Assembly (NCBI GenBank): GCA_025060635.1
Contig: JANXBN010000002.1
Span: 124,001-188,000 of the forward strand
DNA: 64,000 nt
Direction of reading: 5' to 3'
Origin: Candidatus Kryptonium sp.
GTDB taxonomy: Bacteria > Bacteroidota > Ignavibacteria > Kryptoniales > Kryptoniaceae
The first letter of the stretch is position 1, and each line of letters starts with the position of its first letter. Positions 25,922 to 35,521 of the stretch are shown in pieces. Position numbers and translations under genes: made by a program. The notes beneath the pieces were generated by a model. It searched no databases. It was not told where the DNA came from and was given only the letters and a program-made list of their open reading frames with translations.

Positions 25922-28774
25922 ATGCCGAAAAGAATATATCAAATAGCGAAGGAGCTCAATATATCAGCCGATGATATAGTTAATTTCCTGCAGAAGCAGG
26001 GATTTTCTGAGGTGAAGAACTATTTGTCGCCTGTTGATGAAAAAATGCTTGAGCTGATAAACCGGCACTATAAGCATGAAAGGGAAGTAGCAGAGCGTCA
26101 AAAGAAGAAAAGGGCTAAAGAGGAAAGACAACCTAAAGAAATTGAAACCAAACCAGTAGTTGAAGAAGCCAAAACAGTAGAAGTAACAGAAGTCGCTGAA
26201 GATAAATCTGTTCAGCCAGTCACAGAGATAGAACCAACCAAGGAAGAAAAGGAAGTTGTTGAAGTACAAGAGCAAGTTCAAATTGAACAAACTGTGGTTG
26301 AAGAAATAACACTTGAGGAAGTTGAAGAAAAAATTGGTAAAGAGGAAAAAGAAACAGTTGAATTATCGGAAGCGACAGCTCAAGTTGAGGAAACCGTCAT
26401 AGCTCAAGATCAATCTAATGTAATTTCACAAGCTCAGGAGGAAGAAAAATCATCAAAAGATGAAGCAATTTTAACTGAACCGGAGCTGAAATCGTCAGAG
26501 TCTGAGAGATTGCACAGAAGGGAAGAGATGGTTTATGTTAAGGTTGAGGAAAGGCGAGGACCAAAGGAGAAAAAATTTGATAGAGATAGAGAAAGATCTA
26601 GAGAAAGAGATAGAAAAAGAAGAGAAAGAAGGGGTGAAAGGGAACCGAGAAAAATAGAAGGGGTTAGAACGAGACCAGTTAAAGAAGAAGCTGTTGGGGG
26701 AATTGTTCATGCTCCTGAAATTGAAACAATAAAGGAAGAAACAAGAAGGAAAAAACAAGCCCGAGAAAAAGAGGAAAAGAAAAAGAAATTTGTTGAAATT
26801 GAAGATATTGAAATAAAGAAGCCGGTTAAGAAAACTCGGAAGAGCAGAATTGAAATTAACGAAGAAGAAATTTTGCGAAGAATTGATCAAACACTTGCCG
26901 AAATGGAAGATGCAGGTCCAGATATAAGGGAGATAATTAAAAAACGCAAGAAAAAAGAAAGGCAGGAAAAAGAAGAGAAAAAAATAGAACAAATTGAACG
27001 AGAGAAGAGGAAAATTAAAGTTGCTGAATTTATCACTGTTAATGAACTTGCGAATTTAATTGGTGTTTCAGCAAGCGAAATAATTAAAAAATGTCTTAAC
27101 TTGGGGCTTGTTGTTTCAATCAACCAACGCCTTGATTTTGATACAATAACTCTGATTGCAAGTGATTATGGATTTGAGGTTGAAAGAGCTGAAGAATATC
27201 TTGAAGATATTATTGCAGAGGAACCCGACAAACCTGAAGATCTTGAGCCAAGACCGCCCGTTGTAACAATAATGGGTCATGTTGATCACGGAAAAACAAC
27301 GCTTCTTGATTATATCAGACAAAGCAACATAGTGGCAGGTGAAGCGGGTGGTATAACTCAACATATTGGTGCTTATCAAGTGACGCTTCCAAGCGGAAAA
27401 CAAATCACATTCATTGATACACCTGGACACGAAGCCTTTACAGCTATGCGCGCTCGTGGTGCTCAAGTTACAGATATAGTTGTTCTCGTCGTCGCAGCTG
27501 ATGATGCAGTGATGCCTCAAACTGTTGAAGCGATCAACCACGCTCTTGCTGCAAATGTTCCGATAATAGTTGCTATAAATAAAATTGATAAGCCAGAAGC
27601 AAATCCAGATAAAATAAGACAACAGCTTGCTGAAAGGGGTGTTTTGGTGGAGGACTGGGGAGGTAAATATCAATGCGTTGAAATTTCCGCGAAATATGGG
27701 AAAAATGTTGACCTTCTTCTTGAAAAGATTCTGCTTGAAGCTGAATTAATGGAGCTTAAAGCGAATCCAAAGAAAAAAGCTCGTGGCGTCGTAATTGAAT
27801 CAAAACTTGACAAAGGGCGTGGTCCTGTTGGAACTGTCCTTGTGCAAAATGGAACCTTGAAAATTGGCGATATATTCGTTGCCGGAACTACATTTGGAAG
27901 GGTAAGAGCAATGTTTGATGAAAGAGGGAACAGAGTAGAAATAGCAAAGCCATCAACCCCTGTTCAGGTCATAGGTTTTGATCAACTTCCTGAAGCTGGC
28001 GATTCATTTGTTGTAGTTGATGATGAAAAAGTAGCGCGTGAAATAGCAAACAAGAGAGCCCAATTGAAACGAGAACAAACATTTAGACAATTGAGAGCTA
28101 TCTCCTTGAACAAACTATCGGAGCAAATCAAGGAAGGAAAAGTTAAAGAATTGCCAGTTATAATTAAAGCTGATGTAAACGGATCGGTTGAAGCCTTGAC
28201 TGATTCGTTGATGAAAATTTCAACTCAAGAAGTTAAAGTAAGAATAATTCACAGGGCGGTTGGAGCTATAAGTGAATCCGATGTTTTGCTTGCTCAAGCA
28301 TCGGGTGCAATTATAATTGGTTTCAATGTCAGACCAACATCCGGAGCTAAAAAGCTTGCGGAAAGCGAGAATGTTGAGATACGACTTTACAATATCATCT
28401 ACAATGTGATTGAGGATGTTAAGAAAGCTCTTGAAGGAATGCTTGAACCGGAAAAAAGGGAAGAATTTCTTGGAACTGCGGAAGTCAGAGAGACATTCAA
28501 AATTTCAAAAGTTGGAACTGTTGCGGGTTGTTTCGTAACTGAGGGTAAAATCTTAAGAAACGCTCGTGCCCGCCTCATAAGAAATGGAATTGTAATTTAC
28601 GATGGTAAAATAGCATCGCTTAAGCGCTTTAAAGATGATGTCAAAGAAGTTGAAGCCGGACTTGAATGTGGTATCGCTCTTGAAAATTATAACGATATAA
28701 AAGTCGGTGATGTCATAGAAGCATATAATATCCTTGAGATCAAAAGAAAGCTTGAAGAGGTGAATAAATCCTAA
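25922..28774 (+). CDS. infB: Translation initiation factor IF-2
   Basis: A 950-residue GTPase that brings fMet-tRNA to the 30S subunit. The N-terminal IF2_N-like helical module (residues 1-50) is followed by a long charged linker (about 60-360) including an Arg/Asp/Glu-rich low-complexity run around 220-245. A second IF2_N (365-415) precedes the G domain with [22 protein letters not shown] and NKIDKP, then domains II, III and IV. Length is typical for IF2-alpha-like forms with an extended N-terminus. It follows nusA after 21 bases. Confidence 0.97.
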   Translation: MPKRIYQIAKELNISADDIVNFLQKQGFSEVKNYLSPVDEKMLELINRHYKHEREVAERQKKKRAKEERQPKEIETKPVVEEAKTVEVTEVAEDKSVQPVTEIEPTKEEKEVVEVQEQVQIEQTVVEEITLEEVEEKIGKEEKETVELSEATAQVEETVIAQDQSNVISQAQEEEKSSKDEAILTEPELKSSESERLHRREEMVYVKVEERRGPKEKKFDRDRERSRERDRKRRERRGEREPRKIEGVRTRPVKEEAVGGIVHAPEIETIKEETRRKKQAREKEEKKKKFVEIEDIEIKKPVKKTRKSRIEINEEEILRRIDQTLAEMEDAGPDIREIIKKRKKKERQEKEEKKIEQIEREKRKIKVAEFITVNELANLIGVSASEIIKKCLNLGLVVSINQRLDFDTITLIASDYGFEVERAEEYLEDIIAEEPDKPEDLEPRPPVVTIMGHVDHGKTTLLDYIRQSNIVAGEAGGITQHIGAYQVTLPSGKQITFIDTPGHEAFTAMRARGAQVTDIVVLVVAADDAVMPQTVEAINHALAANVPIIVAINKIDKPEANPDKIRQQLAERGVLVEDWGGKYQCVEISAKYGKNVDLLLEKILLEAELMELKANPKKKARGVVIESKLDKGRGPVGTVLVQNGTLKIGDIFVAGTTFGRVRAMFDERGNRVEIAKPSTPVQVIGFDQLPEAGDSFVVVDDEKVAREIANKRAQLKREQTFRQLRAISLNKLSEQIKEGKVKELPVIIKADVNGSVEALTDSLMKISTQEVKVRIIHRAVGAISESDVLLAQASGAIIIGFNVRPTSGAKKLAESENVEIRLYNIIYNVIEDVKKALEGMLEPEKREEFLGTAEVRETFKISKVGTVAGCFVTEGKILRNARARLIRNGIVIYDGKIASLKRFKDDVKEVEAGLECGIALENYNDIKVGDVIEAYNILEIKRKLEEVNKS

Positions 28775-28803
28775 ATTTTTTCAGAACTTAAAGAGGATCG
28801 GGA

Positions 28804-29199
28804 ATGAGTAGCATAAGAGTGGAGAGAGTCGCATCATTAATCAAAGAAGAGGTTTCATCAATAATCTCTAAAGTTCTTGAGCATGAGACAGTGGGGTTTT
28901 GGACGGTCACAAATGTAAAACTTAGCTCAGATCTAAGATATGCTAAAATCTACATAAGCATCTACGGCGACAAAGTTACGCAACAAAACACGATGAAGAA
29001 AATTGAATCGTTAAAAAAAACCATAAGACACCGATTAGGTTCGCGTTTGCATTTAAGGTTTGTACCTGAAATTGAATTTCACCTTGATGATACGCTTGAA
29101 CATGTTGATAGAATAAATGCTCTCCTGAAACAGATTGAAGATAGAGAAAAGAACAATAAGAAAGGTGATGACGCTGGCACAGAGGATAAAGCAAGGTGA
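28804..29199 (+). CDS. rbfA: 30S ribosome-binding factor A
   Basis: A 131-residue KH-like cold-shock and 30S maturation factor. It shows the family pattern: RVERVASLIKEEVSSII at the start, then LSSDLRYAKIYISIYGD, and the C-terminal LRFVPEIEFHLDDTLEHVDRI. Length is normal. ATG 28804 follows infB by 29 bases, with a GAGGA-type site upstream. The 3' end overlaps truB. Confidence 0.95.
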   Translation: MSSIRVERVASLIKEEVSSIISKVLEHETVGFWTVTNVKLSSDLRYAKIYISIYGDKVTQQNTMKKIESLKKTIRHRLGSRLHLRFVPEIEFHLDDTLEHVDRINALLKQIEDREKNNKKGDDAGTEDKAR

Positions 29200-29860
29200 A
29201 ATAATCCTTGTGAATAAACCTGCTGGATGGACATCTTATAAAGTCGTTGATAAAATAAAAAAGTGGTTTAAGGTAAAAAAAGTAGGGCATGGTGGAACAC
29301 TTGATCCATTCGCAACCGGCCTGCTCATAATTGCTACTGGAAAAATGACAAAGGAACTTTCAAAGATAATTCAACTTGATAAGGAATATGAAGGCGTTAT
29401 GGAACTTGGTGCTATAACTAAAAGCTACGATCCAGAAACCGAGATAATAGAAAGAAGAAATCTTGATGGAATAACAGAAGAAAAGATAGTTGAAACGACA
29501 AAATGTTTCATCGGGGAGATTGAACAAATTCCACCAATGTATTCCGCAGTTAAGTATAAGGGTGAACCTCTTTACAAGCTCGCAAGGAAAGGCATCAACA
29601 TAGAAAGGAAGCCCAAAAGGGTGAAAATTTACGATTTTAAGATACTTGAGGTAAATCTTCCAGAAGTTCGCTTTCGCGTGAATTGTTCAAAAGGGACATA
29701 TGTTAGAACGCTTGTCTATGACTTTGGGGAAAAGCTCGGTTGCGGTGCTTATTTAAAATCGCTCGTTAGGACAAGGATAGGTAATTATAAACTTGAGGAT
29801 GCACTGACGATTGATCAACTAAAGAAAATCTCAATGCAGGAAACCAATGGAAATAGTTAG
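29168..29860 (+). CDS. truB: tRNA pseudouridine-55 synthase
   Basis: Makes pseudouridine 55 in the T-loop of tRNAs. The catalytic Asp lies in GHGGTLDPFATGLL, followed by the KEYEG strand and the PPMYSAVKYKG and GTYVRTLVYDFGEKLG motifs. The frame opens at 29135, but the protein homology begins at ATG 29168 (MTLAQRIKQGEIILVNKPAGWTS), overlapping rbfA by 32 bases. About 230 residues, a short form without an extended C-terminal PUA domain. Confidence 0.94.
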   Translation: MTLAQRIKQGEIILVNKPAGWTSYKVVDKIKKWFKVKKVGHGGTLDPFATGLLIIATGKMTKELSKIIQLDKEYEGVMELGAITKSYDPETEIIERRNLDGITEEKIVETTKCFIGEIEQIPPMYSAVKYKGEPLYKLARKGINIERKPKRVKIYDFKILEVNLPEVRFRVNCSKGTYVRTLVYDFGEKLGCGAYLKSLVRTRIGNYKLEDALTIDQLKKISMQETNGNS

Positions 29861-30791
29861 AAATATCAACAAAATTGTGAAAGATCCGAAAACAATTGTG
29901 ACGGTTGGTGTTTTTGACGGAGTTCATGTTGCACATCAGGAAATTTTGAAAAGAATGAGAGAAGAGAAGTTAAAAAATGGAATGAGAACAGTTCTTGTCA
30001 CATTTGATCCCCATCCACAAGAGGTTCTTCATCCGAGAGAGAAATTTCATATTTTAACGACCATTGAAGAAAGAGTTGAACTTTTGAAGGAATATGATCT
30101 TGATATTGTTTTTGTTGTAAATTTTACACCTGAATTTGCAAGCATAACTGCGGAGGAGTTTTGTAAAGATATTATGCTTGGCAAAATTGGATTAAGCAAG
30201 GTTATTGTCGGTTACAATCACGCTTTTGGGAAAGATAGGGAAGGAAATCCGGAGAAATTGAAAGAGTTTAGCAAAAAATACGGTTTTGAAGTTGAGTTGA
30301 TACCACAACTTCTTGTTGAAAATAATCCAGTAAGCAGTTCAAAGATAAGGGCAATTTTAAATCAAGGAGATGTTAAACTGGCTTCAAAATTACTTGGAAG
30401 ATATTATTTCATAAATGGAATCGTTGTGAAAGGAACTGGGCGTGGCAAAGGACTTGGAATTCCAACTGCAAACATAGAGCCAACATCGCTGAGGAAACTC
30501 ATTCCTAAAAATGGAGTTTATGTCGTTCGGGTGACGATTGATAGAAAAAATTATTTTGGCGTTATGAACATAGGTTATAGACCGACATTTGAACTTGATA
30601 GCCAAAGGGTTATGGAAGTGAATATATTCAACTTTGATGAGGAGATTTATTTTAAGCATATAAAGGTTGAGTTTATAGAAAGATTGAGAGACGAAGTGAA
30701 GTTCTCATCTATTGATGAACTCGTCGCGCAAATCCAGAAAGATAAGCAAAGAGCGCTTGAAATAATTGGAAAAGAATTTGTTAGTGTGTAA
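29847..30791 (+). CDS. ribF: Bifunctional riboflavin kinase/FMN adenylyltransferase
   Basis: A 314-residue enzyme converting riboflavin to FMN and FAD. The N-terminal nucleotidyltransferase domain (1-185) has TVGVFDGVHVAHQEIL with the HxxH-like nucleotide site and a late SSSKIR motif. The C-terminal riboflavin kinase domain (190-310) has GRGKGLGIPTANIEP and GVMNIGYRPTF. It overlaps truB by 14 bases, and the truB-ribF(-rpsO) order is conserved in many bacteria. Last gene of the rimP operon unless transcription continues into rpsO. Confidence 0.95.
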   Translation: MEIVRNINKIVKDPKTIVTVGVFDGVHVAHQEILKRMREEKLKNGMRTVLVTFDPHPQEVLHPREKFHILTTIEERVELLKEYDLDIVFVVNFTPEFASITAEEFCKDIMLGKIGLSKVIVGYNHAFGKDREGNPEKLKEFSKKYGFEVELIPQLLVENNPVSSSKIRAILNQGDVKLASKLLGRYYFINGIVVKGTGRGKGLGIPTANIEPTSLRKLIPKNGVYVVRVTIDRKNYFGVMNIGYRPTFELDSQRVMEVNIFNFDEEIYFKHIKVEFIERLRDEVKFSSIDELVAQIQKDKQRALEIIGKEFVSV

Positions 30792-30876
30792 ATTTTATGG
30801 GTTTTTATGAACAGTTTTGCGAAGAAAAGTAAAAGGTTAGAGGTAAGTTTTACGCTTTTTCCCCGTCGGATGTAAG

Positions 30877-30882
30877 TATAAT
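30877..30882 (+). promoter_or_regulatory. Possible -10 box upstream of rpsO
   Basis: A perfect TATAAT lies 39 bases before the rpsO ATG, in the 129-base gap after ribF. No convincing -35 box is found at the usual distance, so this is weak. Confidence 0.25.
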
Positions 30883-30920
30883 TTGATCTCAAAAATTAAA
30901 AACAAAAACAAAAAAGGAAT

Positions 30921-31190
30921 ATGCCATTGACAAGCGAGCAGAAGAAAGAGCTTGTGAAAAAATATGGTAAGCATGAAAAAGATACTGGTTCCCCCGAGGT
31001 TCAAATTGCAATCTTGACAGCAAGGATTAATCAATTAGCAGAACATTTTGAAAAACATCCAAAAGATAAGCATTCAAGAATGGGCTTGATCAAAATGATC
31101 GGAAAAAGAAGACGATTGTTGAAATATCTTGAGGAAACGAACTACGAAAGTTATAAGCGAATCCTTGAGGAACTTGATTTAAGAAAATAA
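30921..31190 (+). CDS. rpsO: 30S ribosomal protein S15
   Basis: An 89-residue primary 16S rRNA-binding protein of the platform. The whole length matches the family: [38 protein letters not shown] and [18 protein letters not shown], with the conserved H-x-K-D-x-H-S-R rRNA contact. ATG 30921 is preceded by an AAAAAGG site. It is followed 25 bases later by pnp, the widespread rpsO-pnp order. Confidence 0.97.
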   Translation: MPLTSEQKKELVKKYGKHEKDTGSPEVQIAILTARINQLAEHFEKHPKDKHSRMGLIKMIGKRRRLLKYLEETNYESYKRILEELDLRK

Positions 31191-31215
31191 AAAAATCAAA
31201 GGCGGTGGTGTTGTT

Positions 31216-33441
31216 ATGAATTATTTTAAGAAAGAAATTGAAATTGGTGGCAAAATTCTTTCGTTTGAAATAGGGAAATATGCGAAGCAAGCAGATGGAG
31301 CAGTTATGGTAAGATATGCAGATACGATGGTACTTGCCACTGCGGTTGCGGAAGAGGAGCAAAAGGAAGACATTGATTTCATGCCTCTTTCCGTTGAATA
31401 TAGGGAAAAAACATCAGCCGCAGGTAAAATTCCAGGTGGATTTGAAAAAAGAGAAGGGAAACCTACGGAAAAAGAAATTCTATCTGCAAGGCTGATTGAT
31501 AGAGCTTTGAGACCTCTTTTCCCAAAGGAGTTCAGGTGCGAGACGCAAATAACGGTTACGGTTTTTTCATTTGATCTTGAAAATGATCCAGATGTCATCG
31601 GTGGAATTGCAAGCTCAACAGCATTGATGATTTCGGACATTCCTTGGAATGGACCAATTGCAGAAGTAAGGGTTGGAAGAATAGATGGACAATTTGTTAT
31701 AAATCCGACGATCTCGCAGCTTGAAAAAAGCGATCTTGATCTTGTCGTTGCAGGGACAATTGATTCAATTGTGATGGTTGAAGGCGAAGCGAAGGAGATC
31801 TCTGAAAAAGATATGGTTGAGGCGATAAAATTTGCTCATGAATACATCAAAAAAATTTGTGAAGTTCAAATTGAGATAGCAAAAGAAATCGGTAAACCGA
31901 AGCGGGAACTCGTTAAAGAAGAGATACCTGAAAAAATTATCAATGATGTCAAGGAAATAGCCGAGCCGAAGATCAAGGAACTTAACAGGACACCGATGAA
32001 AAAACTTGAGCGTGCTGAGAAAATGGATATGATCGTAAATGAAACTATTGAATTGCTCAAGCAGAGATATTCAACTGAAACGATCTCTGATGAATCTGGG
32101 AATGTTGTTCCGCTGATAACATTGTATCCCAAGCTTGAATTTTGGGTGAAGCAAGTGATAGGAGAAATTGAGCGTGTTGATATGAGATATATGGTTCTGC
32201 GTGAGGGACGAAGAATTGATGGAAGAGGGCCAAGTGACATAAGACCTGTGACAGCAGAGGTTGGGATTTTACCAAGAACTCACGGTTCAGCTTTGTTCAC
32301 AAGAGGAGAAACTCAATCGCTTGCGACGGTAACTCTTGGAACAAAGATGGATGAACAATTGATAGATGGATTATTGCCGGAGTATACTAAAAGATTTATG
32401 CTTCATTACAATTTTCCACCGTTCTCAGTTGGTGAGGTTGCACCATTTCGTGGACCAAGCAGGAGGGAAATTGGCCACGGAAATCTTGCTGAAAGAGCTC
32501 TGAAAAATTTGATACCATCAGAAGAGGAATTTCCATACACGATAAGAGTTGTTTCAGATATTCTTGAATCAAATGGTTCTTCCTCAATGGCGACGGTTTG
32601 TTCTGGGACGCTTGCGCTTTTGGATGGTGGAATTCCGCTTAAAAAACATGTTGCCGGGATCGCAATGGGGCTTGTTAAGGAGGGAGATGAAGTTGTTATC
32701 TTAACTGATATACTTGGGAATGAGGATAAGCTTGGTGATATGGATTTCAAAGTTGCTGGAACTCGGGATGGGATCACGGCTTTTCAAATGGATATAAAGA
32801 TAAGTGGGATAAGTTATGAGATTTTTGAGCGTGCCCTTGAACAAGCAAGAGAAGCGAGGATGAAGATACTTGATATACTTGAGCAAACAATTCCAGGGCC
32901 TCGTCCTGAAATTTCCCCCCATGCCCCGAGGTTAATAACTACAAGAATTCCAGTTGAGATGATCGGATGGGTGATCGGTCCAGCTGGGAAAAACATTAAA
33001 ATGATGAAACAAGAATTTGGAGCCGAGGTGTTCATTGAAAATGACGGATTGGTTTGGATAAGTGGGCCAAATAAAGAAGCATGCGAGAAAGCAAAGCAAA
33101 TGGTTGAACAGCTTGCCGAGGTTCCAGAGGTTGGAAAAGTTTACAAAGGAATCGTTCGTAAAATTGTTGATTTTGGTGCATTTGTTGAGATATTGCCTGG
33201 CAAAATTGGATTGCTTCACATTTCCGAGATTGATTACAAGAGAATTGAGAAGGTTTCAGATGTGCTTAAAGTTGGAGATGAAATTGAAGTTCAGATATTA
33301 ACGATTGATGATATGGGGAGATTTACTTTAAGTAGAAAATCTTTGCTTCCGAAATCGGAACAGAAAACACAACAAAGACCATCTCAAACTACGCAATCGG
33401 AGCAAACTCAATCAAATTCATCTAACAGAACCAGAAGATAA
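31216..33441 (+). CDS. pnp: Polyribonucleotide nucleotidyltransferase (PNPase)
   Basis: A 741-residue phosphorolytic 3'-5' exoribonuclease of the RNA degradosome. Order: first RNase PH domain (1-215), helical linker, second RNase PH domain (about 320-545, with FPPFSVGEVAPFRGPSRREIGHG and the active-site loop SDILESNGSSSMATVC), KH domain (about 565-625, IGWVIGPAGKNIKMM) and S1 domain (about 630-700, GIVRKIVDFGAFVEI). The Ser/Thr/Gln-rich tail is unstructured. A terminator follows immediately. Confidence 0.97.
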   Translation: MNYFKKEIEIGGKILSFEIGKYAKQADGAVMVRYADTMVLATAVAEEEQKEDIDFMPLSVEYREKTSAAGKIPGGFEKREGKPTEKEILSARLIDRALRPLFPKEFRCETQITVTVFSFDLENDPDVIGGIASSTALMISDIPWNGPIAEVRVGRIDGQFVINPTISQLEKSDLDLVVAGTIDSIVMVEGEAKEISEKDMVEAIKFAHEYIKKICEVQIEIAKEIGKPKRELVKEEIPEKIINDVKEIAEPKIKELNRTPMKKLERAEKMDMIVNETIELLKQRYSTETISDESGNVVPLITLYPKLEFWVKQVIGEIERVDMRYMVLREGRRIDGRGPSDIRPVTAEVGILPRTHGSALFTRGETQSLATVTLGTKMDEQLIDGLLPEYTKRFMLHYNFPPFSVGEVAPFRGPSRREIGHGNLAERALKNLIPSEEEFPYTIRVVSDILESNGSSSMATVCSGTLALLDGGIPLKKHVAGIAMGLVKEGDEVVILTDILGNEDKLGDMDFKVAGTRDGITAFQMDIKISGISYEIFERALEQAREARMKILDILEQTIPGPRPEISPHAPRLITTRIPVEMIGWVIGPAGKNIKMMKQEFGAEVFIENDGLVWISGPNKEACEKAKQMVEQLAEVPEVGKVYKGIVRKIVDFGAFVEILPGKIGLLHISEIDYKRIEKVSDVLKVGDEIEVQILTIDDMGRFTLSRKSLLPKSEQKTQQRPSQTTQSEQTQSNSSNRTRR

Positions 33442-33443
33442 AT

Positions 33444-33480
33444 CTGTGGGTTTGTTTCAAACCCACAGGTTTTTCTTTTC
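33444..33480 (+). terminator. Rho-independent terminator of rpsO-pnp
   Basis: A 10-bp perfect stem, CTGTGGGTTT (33444-33453) with AAACCCACAG (33459-33468), 5-base loop, followed by G, TTTTT, C and TTTT. It starts three bases after the pnp stop. The remaining gap to 33723 holds no gene that I can see. Confidence 0.93.
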
Positions 33481-33567
33481 AAATTTAATTCCTCTATTCA
33501 TACCTTCTGTTTACCATTCTGAACCAAATGTTAGGGGTTGCGCTTTGACTGTTAAAAAGATGTCAAA

Positions 33568-33596
33568 TTGTTTTTTATTGTGGGAATTTTTATATT
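33568..33596 (+). promoter_or_regulatory. Candidate promoter of the transketolase genes
   Basis: TTGTTT (33568-33573), 17-base spacer, TATATT (33591-33596). It lies about 128 bases before the ATG, giving a leader of about 120 bases. The spacer/-10 segment (ATTGTGGGAATTTTTATATT) is strikingly similar to the rimP promoter. Confidence 0.5.
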
Positions 33597-33723
33597 TTTC
33601 TGCTGCATTTTGACTTTGAGCAAAAATTTCTAAAACTTTGCGACGATCTTTTGCCGAGCGCAATTAGTTTCATTTTTTAACAGATTCTGCAAAGTTTAAT
33701 TAAAAATTAAAGTCAATGGATGA

Positions 33724-34581
33724 ATGCAAAACTCAATTTTTGATCTCAAAGTTATTGCAACGAAGATCAGGATTGACATAATCAAAATGCTAAACAAGGC
33801 TGGATCAGGTCATGCTGGCGGTTCACTTTCTTGTGTTGAAATTCTCGTTGCGCTATTTTGGGAGAAAATAAAAAGAACACCTGAAAACGCACTTGATCCT
33901 GACAGAGATCGTTTCATATTGTCAAAAGGACATGGGGTTCCAGCTCTTTATGCTGTTTTAGCGCATAGGGGAATCATACCTTATGATGAACTTTTCACAT
34001 TGAGAAAAATAAACTCACGACTTCAAGGTCATCCATCACGAGTTGACCTTCCATATGTGGAAGCTTCTACTGGTTCACTTGGACAAGGTTTATCAATTGC
34101 ACAGGGGATAGCGCTCGCTGGAAAAATTGATGGGAAAAATTATCGCGTCTACTGTCTCCTTGGTGACGGCGAAATGCAGGAAGGTCAGGTATGGGAGGCG
34201 ATAATGTCAGCTCCAAAATTTAAGCTTGACAATCTTTGTGCAATCGTTGATTACAATAAAGGTCAAATTGATGGTTATGTTAAAGATGTAATGGATATTG
34301 AACCTCTTGCTGATAAATTGAAAGCATTTAATTGGAATGTAATTGAGATTGATGGACACGATTTTGAGCAGATTTTGTTTGCACTTAATGAAGCTGAACT
34401 TGTGAAGGGTAAACCGACTTTCATAATTGCGCATACGATCAAAGGAAAAGGAGTTTCATTTATGGAAGATAACCACGAGTGGCATGGCAAAGCTCCAAAT
34501 GATGAAGAAACTAAGCTTGCCCTTGCAGAGCTTGAGCAACAATTGAACGAACTTTTATCACAAAAAGTGGAGGTGAAATAA
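33724..34581 (+). CDS. tktA: Transketolase, N-terminal subunit
   Basis: A 285-residue thiamine-diphosphate-binding half of a split transketolase of the non-oxidative pentose phosphate pathway. Visible: AGSGHAGGSLSCVEIL, SKGHGVPALYAVLAHRG, ASTGSLGQGLSIAQGIALAG and the ThDP/Mg motif LLGDGEMQEGQVWEA with NYNKGQIDG-like Asn (DYNKGQIDGY). The last base of its stop overlaps the first base of the next start (TAATG), so the two halves are coupled. Split transketolases are common in archaea, clostridia and thermophiles. Confidence 0.94.
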   Translation: MQNSIFDLKVIATKIRIDIIKMLNKAGSGHAGGSLSCVEILVALFWEKIKRTPENALDPDRDRFILSKGHGVPALYAVLAHRGIIPYDELFTLRKINSRLQGHPSRVDLPYVEASTGSLGQGLSIAQGIALAGKIDGKNYRVYCLLGDGEMQEGQVWEAIMSAPKFKLDNLCAIVDYNKGQIDGYVKDVMDIEPLADKLKAFNWNVIEIDGHDFEQILFALNEAELVKGKPTFIIAHTIKGKGVSFMEDNHEWHGKAPNDEETKLALAELEQQLNELLSQKVEVK

Positions 34582-35504
34582 TGCCAGCTAAAGCAACGCG
34601 TCTTTCTTTTGGTGAAGCACTTGAAGAACTCGGTGAAAAAAACCATGATATAGTAGTCCTTGACGCAGATCTTTCAAAATCAACTATGTCAATTAAATTT
34701 GCGAAGAAATTCCCTCATAGATTTTTTGAAATGGGAATCGCAGAGCAAAACATGATTGGGACGGCAGCAGGACTTGCGTTGGCTGGAAAAATTCCATTCG
34801 CATGTAGTTTTGCTTGTTTTTTGATTGGAAGATATGAAACAATTAGAGTATCAGTAGCATATAACAATGCAAATGTTAAACTTGTCGGAACTCACGCTGG
34901 TATCGGGATAGGGGAAGATGGATATAGCCAAATGGGACTTGAAGATATCGCTCTTATGAGAGCTCTACCGAATGTCGTTGTTGTTCAACCAGCAGACGAT
35001 ATTGAAACAAAACAAGCAGTAGAATATATTGCGTCATACAAAGGACCAGTGTTTTTGCGTTTGACAAGACAACCGCTTGAAGAAATTAATCCATCTAACT
35101 ATAAATTTCAATTTGGAAAAGGTGTGGTTCTAAAAGACGGAAAAGATGTAACTATTTTTGCAACTGGTGGAGTTGTTTTTAATTCTTTGCTCGCAGCTGA
35201 AGAACTTGAAAAAGAAGGAATAAGCGCAAGAGTTGTAAATATACACACGATTAAACCGATAGATGAAGAACTTGTAATAAAGTGTGCAATTGAAACTGGA
35301 AAAATAGTCACTGTTGAAGATCACAGCATCTTTGGCGGACTCGGTTCAGCAGTGATGGAAGTCTTGAGTGAAAATTATCCAGTCAAGGTGAAAAGAATTG
35401 GGATGAGAAAGTTTGGGGAGTCCGGGAGCCCGAAAGAACTTTATGAAAAATACGGACTTGATCCTAAAGGGATTGCGAAAGTAGTTAGGGAATTTTTGAA
35501 ATAA
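34581..35504 (+). CDS. tktB: Transketolase, C-terminal subunit
   Basis: A 307-residue pyrimidine-binding and C-terminal half of the split transketolase. The catalytic glutamate is in FFEMGIAEQNMIGTAAGLAL, followed by THAGIGIGEDGYSQMGLEDIALMRALPN and the C-terminal domain with VTVEDHSIFGGLGSAVMEVL. Together with the preceding gene (one-base overlap) it makes the full enzyme of about 590 residues. DXS-like alternatives are excluded by the split architecture and the THAGI..EDG loop. Confidence 0.94.
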   Translation: MPAKATRLSFGEALEELGEKNHDIVVLDADLSKSTMSIKFAKKFPHRFFEMGIAEQNMIGTAAGLALAGKIPFACSFACFLIGRYETIRVSVAYNNANVKLVGTHAGIGIGEDGYSQMGLEDIALMRALPNVVVVQPADDIETKQAVEYIASYKGPVFLRLTRQPLEEINPSNYKFQFGKGVVLKDGKDVTIFATGGVVFNSLLAAEELEKEGISARVVNIHTIKPIDEELVIKCAIETGKIVTVEDHSIFGGLGSAVMEVLSENYPVKVKRIGMRKFGESGSPKELYEKYGLDPKGIAKVVREFLK

Positions 35505-35521
35505 TTTCGTTTTTAAAGAAT

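Noticed and set aside
26495-26992. A 165-codon antisense frame within infB
   Set aside because: It is the complement of the Lys/Glu-rich IF-2 linker and reads as Phe/Leu-rich low complexity; it has no ribosome site and no recognisable domain.
27116-27673. A 185-codon antisense frame within infB
   Set aside because: It is opposite the conserved IF-2 G domain; codon constraint there explains the long frame.
33481-33723. A small RNA or short gene in the pnp-transketolase gap
   Set aside because: No stable GC-rich stem, conserved tRNA-like fold or coding frame is visible beyond the candidate promoter.
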